The translations under genes and the position numbers were made by a program. 64,000 nt of DNA, from assembly GCA_021234155.1 (NCBI GenBank), contig JAJEKV010000005.1:64001-128000 (forward strand). Direction: 5' to 3'. This document shows, piece by piece, positions 46,253 through 57,552 of the stretch. Position 1 is the first letter of the stretch. Every line of letters begins with the position of its first letter. Source of the DNA: Isoetes taiwanensis. Its lineage: Eukaryota > Streptophyta > Lycopodiopsida > Isoetales > Isoetaceae. The notes under the pieces are model-generated. The model was not told the origin of the DNA and ran no database searches. It saw only the letters and a list, made by a program, of their open reading frames with translations.

Positions 46253-47342
46253 AATCTAAGTTGGTGAGTTGATGGTTCTTGGCGGTGCCCTTAGCGCCTG
46301 CGGCTAGGGCGGCAGCAGAGGAAGGAGGCCGCCCTCCTCTCCTCTCTTTCCGGCACTGCTGCAGATCTTCTTGCAGATCAAAGACCAAACCGGTGCTAGT
46401 GGGGTTTGCCGGTGCTCCAGACGATTTTGCCTTCAAAGAATTTGCAGATCAGATTTTGAAGCAGCTTCAAGGCGGTCTTTTGGATTCAGGCTGGTAAGCC
46501 ACTAACGTGGCATTTTTGCTCTCAATCTTTAGAAGAATGATGATTCGTTAAGCAAATCACACCGAAAGGGCGTAGAGTCTATAAGGTGGAGCGAAATTGA
46601 AGCAGAATCTTTAAAGAAAGCAGCTTAGGGTCTTTTCGGCGGTCTTTCTAGTTGGATCTTCGGATCATTTGGTTTTTTTCCCCTCCTCTTGCTCTTTCTT
46701 GCTAGCAGAAAGATCTGGAGGTGTTTTCTTGGAAGAAGTTGAGTAAATTCTTGATCTCAGATTACAGTTTTATAACAGAATGTTGGGTTATTTGAGATTG
46801 CCGAGCTAGGGATCTATTGTGCCCAGGTTGATGTTTCCATATCAAGACCAGATATCATGAGCCAGGATTTTAGGGAGAGTTCTGGTGGCTGGGCTGTGTG
46901 TCTAGCCAGTTACAGGTCGGCTGACTGGCGCATCCCGACAATGCAGCATCTCCTTTTGATCTCACATACGGTAATAAAATTGTATAATTTGATCATAGTT
47001 TGAAGTATGGGATTCCCTGAACAGAGCGGGAGACTGTTCAGGTTACTCTTCATCTCTTTCCATCTTCATTTCTAGTTTTGCAAGAGGTTTTTGGAGCATT
47101 CAAGATTTGTTTGCAGCTGTGGAAAATGGGTACTTGGCTCCTATAGTACTCTGTCTAATTGAGACAGAAGAAGAGGTTGAGAGAGGCTCATGTGTTCTTT
47201 AGTTACAGACATGATTCAGATCCAGATGGGATCCTTTGTACTTAACTTATATCTGATCCATAGAGGGATCTCTGTATTGTAATTCTTCCTATCTGATTAA
47301 TACAAAAACTTCTTTCCTTCAAAAAAAAAAAAAAAAAAAAAA
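46253..47342 (+). mobile_element. LINE-derived non-autonomous retroelement B
   Basis: A 15-bp duplication AAATCCGCCCTAATG flanks it (46238-46252 and 47343-47357). It ends in about 25 A after CTTTCCTTC. The 5' part has CTGCGGCTAGGGCGGCAG and an in-frame start at 46279 for a 72-residue frame. The 3' part has TACTTAACTTATATCTGATC. It shares 5' and 3' words with 58511-60105 (inverted) and 18108-19803. There is no RT or endonuclease, so the middle of a LINE seems to be missing. Confidence 0.75.
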
Positions 47343-47357
47343 AAATCCGCCCTAATG

Positions 47358-48240
47358 CTCACACTTTTTCAAAAAGGTGGTTACAACTTGGAGGAATTAT
47401 ATAGAACTTTGATTGATCATATCCATGCATACTCTTCAGGAGGAGGAAGCAAACTACAACCATGCACATCAATGCACCCCAGATGGTAAAAGAGTTAAGA
47501 TCAAAACTGAGTAGGTAATTTGAAGTGAATCTTGAAAAGAGCAAAGACATGGGAGATGTAAAAATTTAGGGAGAAGAACACATTTGTTACAATAAAAAGG
47601 AGTCTATTTGCACTTGTCCTGACTTTCAAAGAAAGGCATTGAATGAATAGAATAGAAACAAGGTGACGGATCGATCGCACTAATGACCTGTAGTGCGATT
47701 GCGTCCAAAAAAGATTCCTTTTTCAAAAAACCCCAAAATTTGGTACTTTTGGCATATCTTAAGAAAACATTTAGATAAACGGTCCTTTGACCTTAAAAAA
47801 GTGCATTTTTTAGAACAAACAAACAAAAGTACAACATTTATAATTAAAAAGGAGGTTGTTTTTGGTAGTATTTTAAACGCTTTTGCACTTGACACAAGCA
47901 TCGCGACAATGAGACACAATACTAAGAAACGCTTAGAAGCATCAAAGAAACCGCAAAAAATGGTACAAGGCCAAAAATATGATGTAAAATAGATAAGAAT
48001 GTCTATCTGGCAAGATAGACATGCACCCCTATTTAAACAAGCCACATTTTAAAAAAAAGTCATCATTTAAGTGCAAATAATGATACAAGGGCGTTTTTCA
48101 TCCAAAGTGTAGTTTAAAGAAGAAAGGCATGTCTATGCGCCGCATAGACATGCTCCCCTTTTAACAGGCGATTTCTTTTTTCAAAGTCAATATTTAAAAA
48201 TAAATGTTATTTTTTTCAGTTTATAATCAGACACACAATT
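47358..48240. other. AT-rich stretch with two hairpins
   Basis: No gene is supported; frames at 47680-48045 on both strands overlap and have no known domain. Two inverted repeats stand out: GTCTATC...GATAGAC (48001-48020) and a perfect 13-bp-arm palindrome at 48127-48153. Confidence 0.45.
48127..48153. other. Perfect palindrome, 13-bp arms
   Basis: GCATGTCTATGCG and CGCATAGACATGC are separated by one C. CTCCCCTTTTAA follows. A similar word pair, GTCTATC and GATAGAC then ATGCACCCC, lies about 125 bp upstream. Confidence 0.75.
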
Positions 48241-49075
48241 TTAAATGTCATGGGGGACCTCCTTATCTTTAAAGGGTTCATCATCGGAAACATTGTGTTC
48301 TTCACCGTTGTTCGGATCCGTTTCTTCCTCCTCTTCCTCTTCCTCTTCCGGTTCTTTTTCCACCTCAGGTTCTTTATCTACCACTGGCATCAACTCAACA
48401 TACTCCGCTTGGTGATCAGTGTTGCCTGATGCAGGCATCTGTGGCTCTGAACTGCTTATTCCTGCTTGATCGCCACCGTCCTTCACACCCACTTCTTGTT
48501 TCTCATCAGGCAAGTTCATTAAAGAACATATCCTGGACTTAATGAAAGCAACACTATCAGAATCATACTCCACTGCAACCCAGTTATGACCCTTCCTCAA
48601 AGCACATGAAATGGTCGCGCTGTGAGGAGCGAAAATACATCCACAACCCGTCTCTGGTTGTGAAAACATTTCGGTAAGCCCTCGTTGATTAGTCTTTGGG
48701 GTTTTGCAGTCGCGGGTTGACAATGCAACCCCTCGTGAATTGGGTCGGTTAACCTTATCGTGGTGCGCAGGGAGGTGGAAGACATTTCGGTAGTCCATTC
48801 CCTGTGTGTTGTAGTGGTGCCTAATGTGATGTGGTAACCGATGTGAATCTGTTCAAATACGTTTATAAGTCTAGCACCCCCACCATGGCCACGGATGTTG
48901 GTCTTCACCCTGTAAAACAAATGAAAGAAGTCAGAGACAATTACGGACACCAAGTTTAAAAGAGATGCAGACTTACCATATCGCAGGCTCGAATCCAGCA
49001 TTGCAGTGTTCCTTCAGCGTTGCTTGAACCAAGCCGGCTTGGTTGGTGGAGTGAAAGACAACGATCCTCCACAAA
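48241..49075 (-). pseudogene. DNA-methyltransferase-like gene, spliced, frameshifted
   Basis: The exon at about 49070-48977 reads VVFHSTNQAGLVQATLKEHC and AGFEPAIW. A GT-AG intron (48976-48910) follows, and the frame continues VKTNIRGHGGGARL and FEQIHIGYHI. After a one-base shift near 48825 it reads YRNVFHLPAHHD, then ALRKGHNWVAVEYDSDSVAF (about 48580). The layout resembles N4/N6-type DNA methyltransferase-like proteins. In those, a KP/KTN block and a C-terminal G-x-G-T...A..GR..V..E.D block bind AdoMet. The key Gly-rich motif is not intact in any one frame. The tail (48241-48400) is strongly acidic with a Glu run. Assignment rests on pattern memory. Confidence 0.45.
48910..48976 (-). other. 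Predicted 67-nt GT-AG intron
   Basis: Donor ATATG|GTAAGT and acceptor TGTTTTACAG|GGT on the minus strand are both close to consensus. The reading frame is open across the junction. Confidence 0.6.
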
Positions 49076-49159
49076 GGTGTTGTGTTTAGCTTTAACGATG
49101 CATGTTCGAGTTTTAGCATGTTTCTATGCTGCAAGTTCTTGTCGTGCCCTACATTCTAA

Positions 49160-49870
49160 AAGAATCTCTTGAGAATACTCTAAATTCATAGATTCTCTAA
49201 GATTCTACCAAGGTTCTCTCGTGGAGATTCCTTTAAATTTTATAAGATTCCCTCTAGATTCCATTAGATTTCCATAGATTCTCCAAGATTCTATGAAGAT
49301 CCCCTTAGATTCCCTTAGATCCCTTTAGATTTTATGAGATTGCTCTAGGTTCCCTTACATTATATGAGATTCAAAGAGATTCTATAAAGATTTCCCTAGA
49401 TACTCTAAGATTTCATCAACATTTTCTTAGATTCCCTTAGATTTTATGAAGATTCCCCTAGATCCCCTAGATTTTAAGAGATTCCCTTAGGCTTGTAAAT
49501 ATTTTCCTAGATTCTCTTACATTTTATGAGATTTTCTTAGATTCTGTTAGATTCTTCTGGATTCTTTTACATTCTAGAACTTTTTAGAACATTTTAAGAC
49601 TTTCTGGAACATTCTGAGACTTTCAAAATATCCTAGAACTTTCTGGAAGTATTTCCCTAGATTCTCTTACATTCCCATAGATTCCCCTACATTCTAGAGC
49701 ATTCTAGAACTTATTAGAACAATTTGGAACTTTCTGGAAGAAATTTCTTAGATTCCCCCTAGATTCTCTTATGTTCTAGAAATTTCTAGAATATTTTGGA
49801 ACTTTCTAGAAGATTCTAGAACTTTCTAGAGCCGTTCAGAACATTCTAGAACTCTTTTGAACTAGCTAGA
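49160..49870. repeat. Degenerate TTAGATTCCC and TCTAGAACTTT minisatellites
   Basis: To about 49560 the sequence is made of diverged units around TTAGATTCCCTTAGATTYT. From there to 49870 it changes to units around TTCTAGAACWTTYTGGAAC. The second part is dense in TTCnnGAA words. Unit length wobbles around 10-22 bp. Confidence 0.7.
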
Positions 49871-49937
49871 ATGTTATACTATGTTATCTTAATTACTCTT
49901 AAAGTATATTTGAAGCATAAATTATTCATGCAATTAA

Positions 49938-50003
49938 TGATTGGTCTAGTGGTTAGAATGGGGGGCTGGGGGGCCAATGATCAGGGTTCAAATCCCCCAC
50001 ATA
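49938..50003 (+). promoter_or_regulatory. tRNA-like Pol III promoter (SINE or tRNA relic)
   Basis: TGGTCTAGTGG (49942-49952) fits box A and GGTTCAAATCC (49985-49995) fits box B at tRNA-like spacing. The acceptor and anticodon stems are not convincing (G-run in place of the anticodon arm), so I do not call a functional tRNA. Confidence 0.45.
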
Positions 50004-50039
50004 ATATAAAAATTTTAAAAGTCTTTTCTTAAGGGATGA

Positions 50040-50450
50040 GGCCGTAGGATCTTGAACTCGATCAAGGGCCGAGATCTCATTACGTGACAATAATCAAAGC
50101 AACACGAGCCATAGGATCTATTACATATAATTCCCAAAGTCATGTGCACCGTAGGATATGTGCTAAGCCACGTAGCCGTAAGATCCTGGATCGACGATCA
50201 GGATCAAGAACAATCTGGACTGCAGGATCTATTACATATAATTCCCAAAGCCATGTGCACCGTAGGATGTGTCCCAAAGCAACGTGAGCCGTAGGATCTC
50301 GGACCGACGATCAGGATCAAATCAACCTGGACCGTAGGATCGCTTGCATATAGTCTACAAACAAACTCCCAAGCCATCTGGGCCGTAAGATACGCCCCAA
50401 AGCCACGTGAGTTGTAGGATCTCGGATCAACGATCGGATTGAGCGCGACA
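50040..50450 (+). repeat. Diverged tandem repeat, unit about 120 bp
   Basis: Words CCGTAGGATCT, ATTACATATAATTCCCAAAG, GTGCACCGTAGGAT and GACGATCAGGATCAA recur two to four times in order. About three units are readable. It may be an SINE-derived or LTR-derived array; no coding. Confidence 0.7.
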
Positions 50451-50941
50451 AACATAAGAACATATATATGTTATGACATTTCATAGTCGTACATTTATCA
50501 TATATGTCATACATTTTCTACATAAACAGTCATACAGACTCAATTTTTGCACCGTAGACCATTTCAAAAACTGCAGACAACGCCATTCCAGGTGTCAGTT
50601 GCACATAGGTTCGGTAATATCCGTGACTCTTGGTTTGGGTGTCAGAATACACAGAAGCAATTATGACCATTGCTCCTGTCCTCCCGCCCAGGTGTTTTCT
50701 CCAACAAAATTTATGCGAAGATAGAAGCCCCCGCCAAGGGAACTTCGATCTGCTTCAGAATAGCTTTGATCTGCACCAAAGGGAACTTCGACTGCAGAAT
50801 AGCTTCGGTATTTCTATTTTGCCCTAAGTTCTGACTTGAATTTTGTAATTCTAGATGGCTCAGTCGAAAATGAATTTGAAAACTTCATGGTATCAACCGG
50901 GAGCTTTGTTCCACTCCAACCAAGAATGGGAGTTGAATGGT

Positions 50942-51674
50942 TGTTGTGTGTTTTAGCTTGACCACTTTTCATAATGAGCTTAAATTTATGAAATGTATGC
51001 ATAAATGAAGAATTATACCGGTGTAATTTGGAGAAAATGTAAAATATGTGCAAATATTGTGGAGGAAACATTTATGATGTACTGAAGTGGAACCTATGGA
51101 CTTGAAGGAGTATTAAAGTCCTTAAAAAATATTTTTAATAGTTGATAAGTTAATGATCTGTCATGAATCTGGAGGAGCATGGTAGTTGCAAGGAGTTTAG
51201 ATGTCCTAGATTTGATGTTGAGTTGGCGAGATCTAGTGAACTTATGGTAGTTAGAATTTGGATCTAAGGGTTGAGATTTGCCCAGATTTGGTGGCTAGGA
51301 TCAAGTGCAGTTTTGTATAAGATAGCCAAAATTCGTGTAGAAGGGAGGCCCAATTTTGGAAGATGACATCTGGATAAAGTTCTTGAAGCTGTGAGTATCT
51401 TTCTTGATCAGTTGAATATTATTATATTGAAGTATGATATTTTGAGTATGATTATGTGATTCTGTTGAACTTTATCTCGATTTCTCTAATCTTAAATGAA
51501 GTTAAGCTTATGATATGAATTGGTGCAAGAAATTATGATGGTATAGTTATGTTGGTGATGTATGATGCCAGTAGAGTGAGGCTTAGCCTGTCTCATATAC
51601 CTTGAAATTTGCTTTGGTTCTTGTCGTTAGTTCTTGGTCTTTAGTTTACCTTGGTTGCATTGACCAAGCTAACA
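50942..51674 (+). repeat. Probable 5' LTR of Tat-like copy 1
   Basis: TGTTGTGTGTTTTAGC begins and CCAAGCTAACA ends a stretch of about 730 bp. It is homologous (inverted) to about 62605-63322. The homology continues outward for about 360 bp, which a simple LTR would not do. Confidence 0.45.
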
Positions 51675-51715
51675 TTTTTTGGGGGGCATTGCGAGAAATT
51701 AATTAGAGCAATCGT
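51675..51715 (+). other. PBS-like leader of Tat-like copy 1
   Basis: TTTTTTGGGGGGCATTGCGA lies just after AACA. Tat/Athila elements typically have TTTGGCGCCGTTG-type sequence in this position; this version is mutated. Confidence 0.4.
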
Positions 51716-51779
51716 TGTTAATGAATGAATTGGGGTCTTGATGAAGAAAGGAGGAAGAAGAGTATAGCTAGACAAGAGA

Positions 51780-52735
51780 CTGAATGTATTGCTAGCATCA
51801 ACTGTGACAAAAAATCAATCTAAGCACCTATCTATAACGAACGTACCTCGAATTTTTTCTTTGGTTCCTTGCCTTGCCTTACGGGTGCAGTACGACTGAA
51901 CCACGGCCATTCTCTTGGAACAACTTCTTGCATTCCGGCCTAACTGTTGCCCAATACAAAATTCTCAGGTTTTCAACTCACGTAAGATCATGCCTGCCAT
52001 AAATTTACTTAGCTCGGACCGCAGTAAAAAACTCGAAATCTAGCCAGGGGAGGAAAAAACGACCGGATGGCTTCTGATTGTAAAAATCGTTTTCCTTAAC
52101 CCGCCTCTGAGAAGTTTAGTTGTGTCAACTCGGAAGCCCCTGGCAATTCCCCGTAAGAATTTATTTCCAAAGTCTATTCATTTTGCCTCTATCAAAGAGA
52201 TTTGAAGGCATAAAGGAAGTAATTTCGTTCAATACATAAGTTACCTGGATATTTTGTTGCTTTGCCTCCTCTAGGCGTCTCTGGTCTAGAGCTTTAACTA
52301 TGCAGACAGCACAGAGCACAGCAAAGAGCACAACTTGTAGCAATGGGCTTCAGACAGCGTGCACAGGTTAACGGCAGCCTGCCACGTTTAGCCGGAAAGT
52401 GGCCGCGAAAAGCATTCCAAAAAGTCACTAATTCCAAAAATGTTTTTTTTTTTGCTAGTAATCTTATATATAGGAAAGATAATAATGTATTTTTCCTAAT
52501 GTATAATTTTACCAATTCTATTGGTCTAATGTGCTTTTTTTTTATAAAGTACGTATCATACGTAATGTACGTATTAATACGTTAAGTACTGTATTAATAA
52601 AATAAGAGCTCAATTTGACCTGTCAACTTATAGGTTTAGAACGTATAGTACTGTGAGGAAGATACGAGACATATGTAAACGTAAAATACGGGTACGTAAA
52701 CAACACTGGGGATGACATAAAAAAGGGGTTCTTAA
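51780..52735. other. Unassigned insertion in the gag leader
   Basis: Copy 2 lacks this sequence and has the gag N-terminus here. Near 52545-52600 ACGTATCATACGTA-like words alternate. No terminal repeat or domain was recognised; copy 1 has probably lost the gag start by replacement. Confidence 0.4.
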
Positions 52736-52739
52736 TTGC

Positions 52740-54159
52740 ATTCAGACCAGTGGGGGTTTGCACAAAGAGTAAGTGATGAATTAAATTATATTAAACTCTT
52801 ACCAGGAGAAAGTTTGTAGAGTTATGTGATTAGATTCATGAGATTGGTTGCGAAAAAGGAGCCTCCACCTTCTGCAGAAGATCAAGTGAGGTATTTTACT
52901 AATGGATTACCACCTAACCTGGGTTTTTTACAAAGGGTCAAACTCCTACCACTTTAGAAGCTGCCATTAAGCATGTCTCAAGTTGGGGATAAGCAAAGAT
53001 TGGCATGGCAAGATATTATCATCCAGGGATGGCAATACCTTCAGTTTTGGGAGGTGCTGCACCAGTTATAGTTCCAAATATTCCTATAGAGGCAAGTCCA
53101 ATTGCAAACATTTCAGGTATGCCTATTGGCACTTTTCCTTCAATGATGGGTACAATTGATTATAGTAAAACACAAGTAGGTGCAAATAATGCAACTCCAA
53201 CTTTACCCATAAAGGAACCTGAACAACTTGTGGATGTTAAACTTCCAAAGGTTGAGGATGAATTGATTGAGAGTTTAACTAAGCAAATGACTGAATTACA
53301 ATTAAATTGGATAAAAGGCTTGGAATCTAAACCACAAATTTCTAAAGAAAGAACAAATATGTGGTGTGTGAAATGTAAAGGGTATGGTCACCTTCCTAGC
53401 GAATGTCCAACGCCTGCTGAATTTAAGCCTCCTTGTCGAAACTGTGGGAAAACAAATCATTAAACAGATCAATGTTCTCAATTACGTCAAGGGATGGGAG
53501 TTGGGATGATAAGACCTCAAACTCAAGCCTTAGGATCTCCCCAATATCAAGAATACCAAGTTCAACCAATGTATGATTATAGAGAACATGTTCCTGTGTA
53601 TAACACAACTACTCAAATCAATACTGGGGGTCCAAGACCACAAATGTTTAGAAGAAGACTGCTTCAATATTATAGATGTCAAGAAATGGGGCACATTGCG
53701 CCTCAATGTCCAAATCCAATGAAACCAATAGGTTACCAACCAATATGTGGAATCTGTCAAACCCAAGGGTTGCACAACCAAGAAAATTGCCCTCATAAGC
53801 TTAAAGTGATAAATCCTACTCCTAAGAATAGGGGTAAAGAGGTTGTCATTGATAGTGGGGCCATATTTATTGGAGAACCAAGTACTCCAGCATATGTTGT
53901 AGAAACTCGTAATGCAAGGAATTTGAGAAGGAGAGGAAGGGAATTGGGTAAGGAGAGAGAACAACAAGGGGTTAATAATGAAAGTTTAATTCATAATGAA
54001 GATAACGAGTTTCAAAATTTGTTTGAGGAACACATGTTAGATGACGAGGTGGATATGATGGATTCACAAGAGATGTTTGAAGAAATCGAAGAATTGCCTC
54101 AACCTAAAGCGGTAAGAGAGATTATAATGAAATACAACCACCTAAAAGCATGTCCATAA
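52740..54159 (+). pseudogene. Tat-like gag with zinc knuckles (copy 1)
   Basis: Capsid blocks: RVSDELNYIKLLPGESL, SYVIRFMRLVAKKE and QVRYFTNGLPPNLGF with two breaks before 53005. The 53005-53463 frame ends with CVKCKGYGHLPSECP, a zinc knuckle, and a second CRNCGKTNH. After a stop, 53494-54159 has YYRCQEMGHIAPQCP and CGICQTQGLHNQENC. Four knuckle-like motifs in a row is more than usual. The protein would package RNA; the frame is broken at 53461 and near 52970. Confidence 0.75.
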
Positions 54160-54410
54160 AAAGTATAAGAGAGTTATGAATTTAAAAAATGAGTCACCCT
54201 ATGATATTTTAAAAGATATGGAAAATAAACAACCCTCACTCACCTTTAAACAACTACTTCAAATTGCCCCTAGTTGTCGTAAGATATTAATGTCTGCTTT
54301 AAAGAGTCATAGGAAGGTAATTGTAAATTCTGCATGGCCATAATAGCCGACATGAGTTCCCCATTAATGGAACCTTAATAAGGAATCGCACAATAGATGG
54401 AGGGTTTGGA

Positions 54411-54768
54411 GTGAACATCATGCCTGAGTCTATATGGAAAAAATTAGAATTGCCTAAGCCTGCACCAGTGCATTTTGTGGTTAGGATGGCTGATCAAGAG
54501 GGTACAACCATTGAGATTGATTACGGGAATAAAAACATTAATTGCTGGTGTAACCTTCTTTGTGGACTATGTTATTTTGCCATGTGGAGGGTTTACTTAT
54601 CCATTATTACTAGGTAGGCCATGGTTAATGCAAGCTTCGGTTAAACACGATTGGTCTACAGGTTACTTGCATATTGGGGATGGAAACAATGAGACTAAAA
54701 TTAGAGTGCATATCCAATCTAGAGATAGGGATGGAAATGATAGTGATAATAGAGGACATCCCTTATGA
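54411..54768 (+). pseudogene. Tat-like protease region (copy 1)
   Basis: PESIWKKLELPKPAPVHFVV, then TFFVDYVILPCGGFTYPLLL and GRPWLMQASVKHDW match the second half of gypsy-type aspartic proteases. The overlap of two frames at 54475-54617 marks a shift. A short DDN/GAT repeat (54769-54835) follows. Confidence 0.65.
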
Positions 54769-55131
54769 TGATGATGATAACAATGATGATAATGATGGCG
54801 ATGATGATAATAATAATAAGGGAATTGAGGCTGATTAAGTGTATGTTGAGGAAATGGATTATGAGCATGCTTATACTATACGTGTGGATGTTACTAACGA
54901 AACCATTTTAGAAGAAATGGAAGAAGATGAACAAGAGAAATATCCTGACTACTTCTCCAAATATGAGGAAGGGGAATCCAAACTAAAGGAAACTCGTGCA
55001 CATAGTGCACCTAGGGGAGATCAAGCAATGCTAACATCTCCTGAGATTATTGATTTAAATTTAGGGACTCCAGAAGAACCTAAAGTGATCAAGCTTGGAG
55101 CCCAAAACTTGGATGAGGAGCGAAAAAATAC

Positions 55132-55711
55132 ATGGATCTCTTTTTAGAATTTCAAGATGTATTTGCGTGGAGTTATCGTGACCTTAGAGGTATAACTTCA
55201 GCTTTGGGTGTGCATAAGATTGTTTTGGAACCTAACGCAAGAGCGGTTAGACAAAAACCTTATAGGATGAATCCAAATTATTCAAGTCTAGTTAAGGAAG
55301 AAATTGACAAATTGTTAGAAGCTGGTTTTTTAGAACCTATTGAAAATAGTGAATGACTCTCACCAATTGTTATAGTCCCAAAGAAGAATAAGAAACTAAA
55401 GAGTGTGTATAGACTATAGACGATTGAATACAGTAACAATTAAAGATGGATTTCCCATGCCATTTACGGATAACGTGTTAGATTCAGTTGCTGGACATGA
55501 ATATTACTCTTTCCTTGACAGTTTTAGTGGCTATAACCAAGTAACCATTGCCCCCGAAGACCGTGACAAAACAACATTTGTCACAGAATGGGGGTGTTTC
55601 AGGTATAGGGTTATGCCATTTGGATTATGTAATGCTCCCGCTACGTTCCAAAAAGTGATTAAGCTAAAACACACAACATTATTAATTTCACGACGGTCAA
55701 GATCGAACTAA
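55132..55711 (+). pseudogene. Tat-like RT, truncated after CNAPATFQ (copy 1)
   Basis: Blocks: FQDVFAWSYRDLRGITSALG, KPYRMNPNYSSLVKEEIDKL, stop near 55355, then CIDYRRLNTVTIKDGFPMPF and FGLCNAPATFQ. Right after ATFQ the frame reads into KVIKLKHTTLLISR, which is not RT. This piece is complementary to the LTR start. The catalytic YxDD block is missing, so no RT activity is possible. Confidence 0.85.
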
Positions 55712-56739
55712 AATTGTATAAATATGAATTTGGTGGAATGAAAAATTACCTTCTCGTGCCTATTCGTGTCCTCTCTGCTTCTGGCTTGAGTGTCCTGGTA
55801 CGGATCTGGTCCATCAATGCTAATGCATGATGCCTTTTGTTTCAGTTTATATGATGATGTTATGCTTTGAGTGAATAGTTTTTGTCTGTTTCTTTTTGAA
55901 ATCCAAGTGAAAAAATCCGTCTGTTCCTTTCTAAAAGCCAGTTTCTCACAAGGATTACCTTGACAGAAATTCCTTGTGTAAATCCTGTGTAAACAAAATG
56001 ATTGCATATATCTGCTGAGTTTGTCAGCATTTTGCCTGCCTGTCTATTCATTTGCATGCAAATAGAGCCATTTTGCATCCTTCCATAATCTTATCTAGAA
56101 CTGAAATGTCCTGTGTTAGATGAGAAGTATTACCTGTCTGTAGAGTTGTGAGAAAGATTAAGGGCAACTAAAGCAAGATTCAGAAGCCAGAATCATCAAA
56201 TCACATCAAATCGACCTGTTGCCAAGAATAGAAGCCATAAATCATTTCGGTCTGTTCTTTTTAGAAAACCGCCCTTGGCTTGAAGCTTAACCTGCAAAAA
56301 TCAGATCTAAGGGAAGGGATTCGATCTAGGTCTGCATCATCTGCCATAGTCGAGCTGGGTCTATTTTCTACCAGAACCCATCATCTCTGGAAGCAATAAC
56401 CTGTAGAAACAAATCAGATAATAGGAGAGGGAATTTGATTTTGCTAAGTCGTACGCAGCGCAGGACCCGACTCTGCCATCGCCGTGATCATCTGGAGGAA
56501 GCCGGATTCTGCCTTGGCCGCTGCCCCTTTTACATAGGTCGTGCCCCGTTCTAACTAAACCTAATTAATATTAAATTAATGTTGTTTATATTTTTTTTAT
56601 ATAAGGGTCCATTAAATAAGCTAATATTTCGATTTCAATATGGCTATGAAAAAAAAACCCCTTTGAAGGCTTATGAATATTAATGTCATGGTTTCGGTGC
56701 AACCTAACTCTTCAGCTTCCCTTGTGAATTATCATTTCA
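55712..56739. other. Spacer between the inverted gypsy copies
   Basis: No gene recognised. Near 56787 TTTTTTGGGAGGTCTTCCGA looks like the PBS-like leader seen at 51675, preceded by sequence that could be an LTR end. The rest is AT-rich with no clear repeats. Confidence 0.35.
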
Positions 56740-57552
56740 TCAACACATCGTTCTGTGCACCTTGGGATTCATGTAGCCATGACATATTTTTTGGGAGGTC
56801 TTCCGAGAAATTAATAATGTTGTGTGTTTTAGCTTGACCACTCTTTGGAACGTAGCGGGAGCATTATATAATCCAAATGGCATAACCCTATACCTGAAAC
56901 ACCCCCATTTTGTGGCAAACGTTGTTTTGTCTCGGTCTTCGGGAGCAATGGTTACTTGGTTATAGCCACTAAAGCCGTCAAGAAAAGAGTAATATTCATG
57001 TCCAGCAATTGAATCTAACACATTATCCGTAAATGGCATAGGAAATCCATCTTTAATTGTTACTGTATTCAATCGTCTATAGTCTCCACACACTCTTAGT
57101 TTCTTATTCTTCTTTGGGACTATAACAATTGGTCAGAGCCATTCACTATTTTCAATAGGCTCTATAAAACCAGCTTCTAACAATTTGTCAATTTCTTCCT
57201 TAACTACACTTGAATAATTTGGATTCATCTTATAAGGTTTTTGTCTAACCGCTCTTGCGTTAGGTTCCAAAACAATCTTATGCACACTTAAAGTTGGAGA
57301 TATACGTCTAAGGTCCCTAATATACAAGTAACTCGTAGACCAATCATGTTTAGCCGAAGCTTGAATTAACCATGGCCTACCTAGTAATAATGGATAAGTA
57401 AACTCTCCACATGCCATCCTCAAAATAACATAGTCCACAAAGAAGGTTACACCAGCAATTAATGTTTTTATTCCCGTAATCAATCCCAATGGTTGTACCC
57501 TCCTTTGATTAGCCATCCTAACCACAAAATGCACTGGTGCAGGCTTAGGCAA
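56740..57552 (-). pseudogene. Tat-like protease-RT region (copy 2)
   Basis: The 57133-57552 frame fuses a protease end (FTYPLLLGRPWLIQASAKHD) directly to an RT start (RISPTLSVHKIVLEPNARAV) because the linker of copy 1 (54700-55190) is deleted. RT continues to ATFQ in 56740-57093 and then reads RVVKLKHTTLLISR, the same foreign tail as in copy 1. Confidence 0.8.

Larger units (their letters stand above)
50575..55711 (+). mobile_element. Tat/Athila-like gypsy element, truncated in RT (copy 1)
   Basis: Order: flank, probable LTR, PBS-like leader, gag, zinc knuckles, protease, RT. Pol stops in the middle of RT; YLDD, RNase H and integrase are absent. An inverted second copy lies at 56740-63660 and shares sequence beyond the probable LTR start, so the pair may be a segmental inverted duplication. 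RT wording (FAWSYRDLRG, QKPYRMNP) is of the Tat/Athila type. Confidence 0.75.

Noticed and set aside
47680-48045. 121-residue minus-strand frame as a membrane protein
   Set aside because: Hydrophobic runs come from T-rich DNA; the opposite strand is open over the same stretch.
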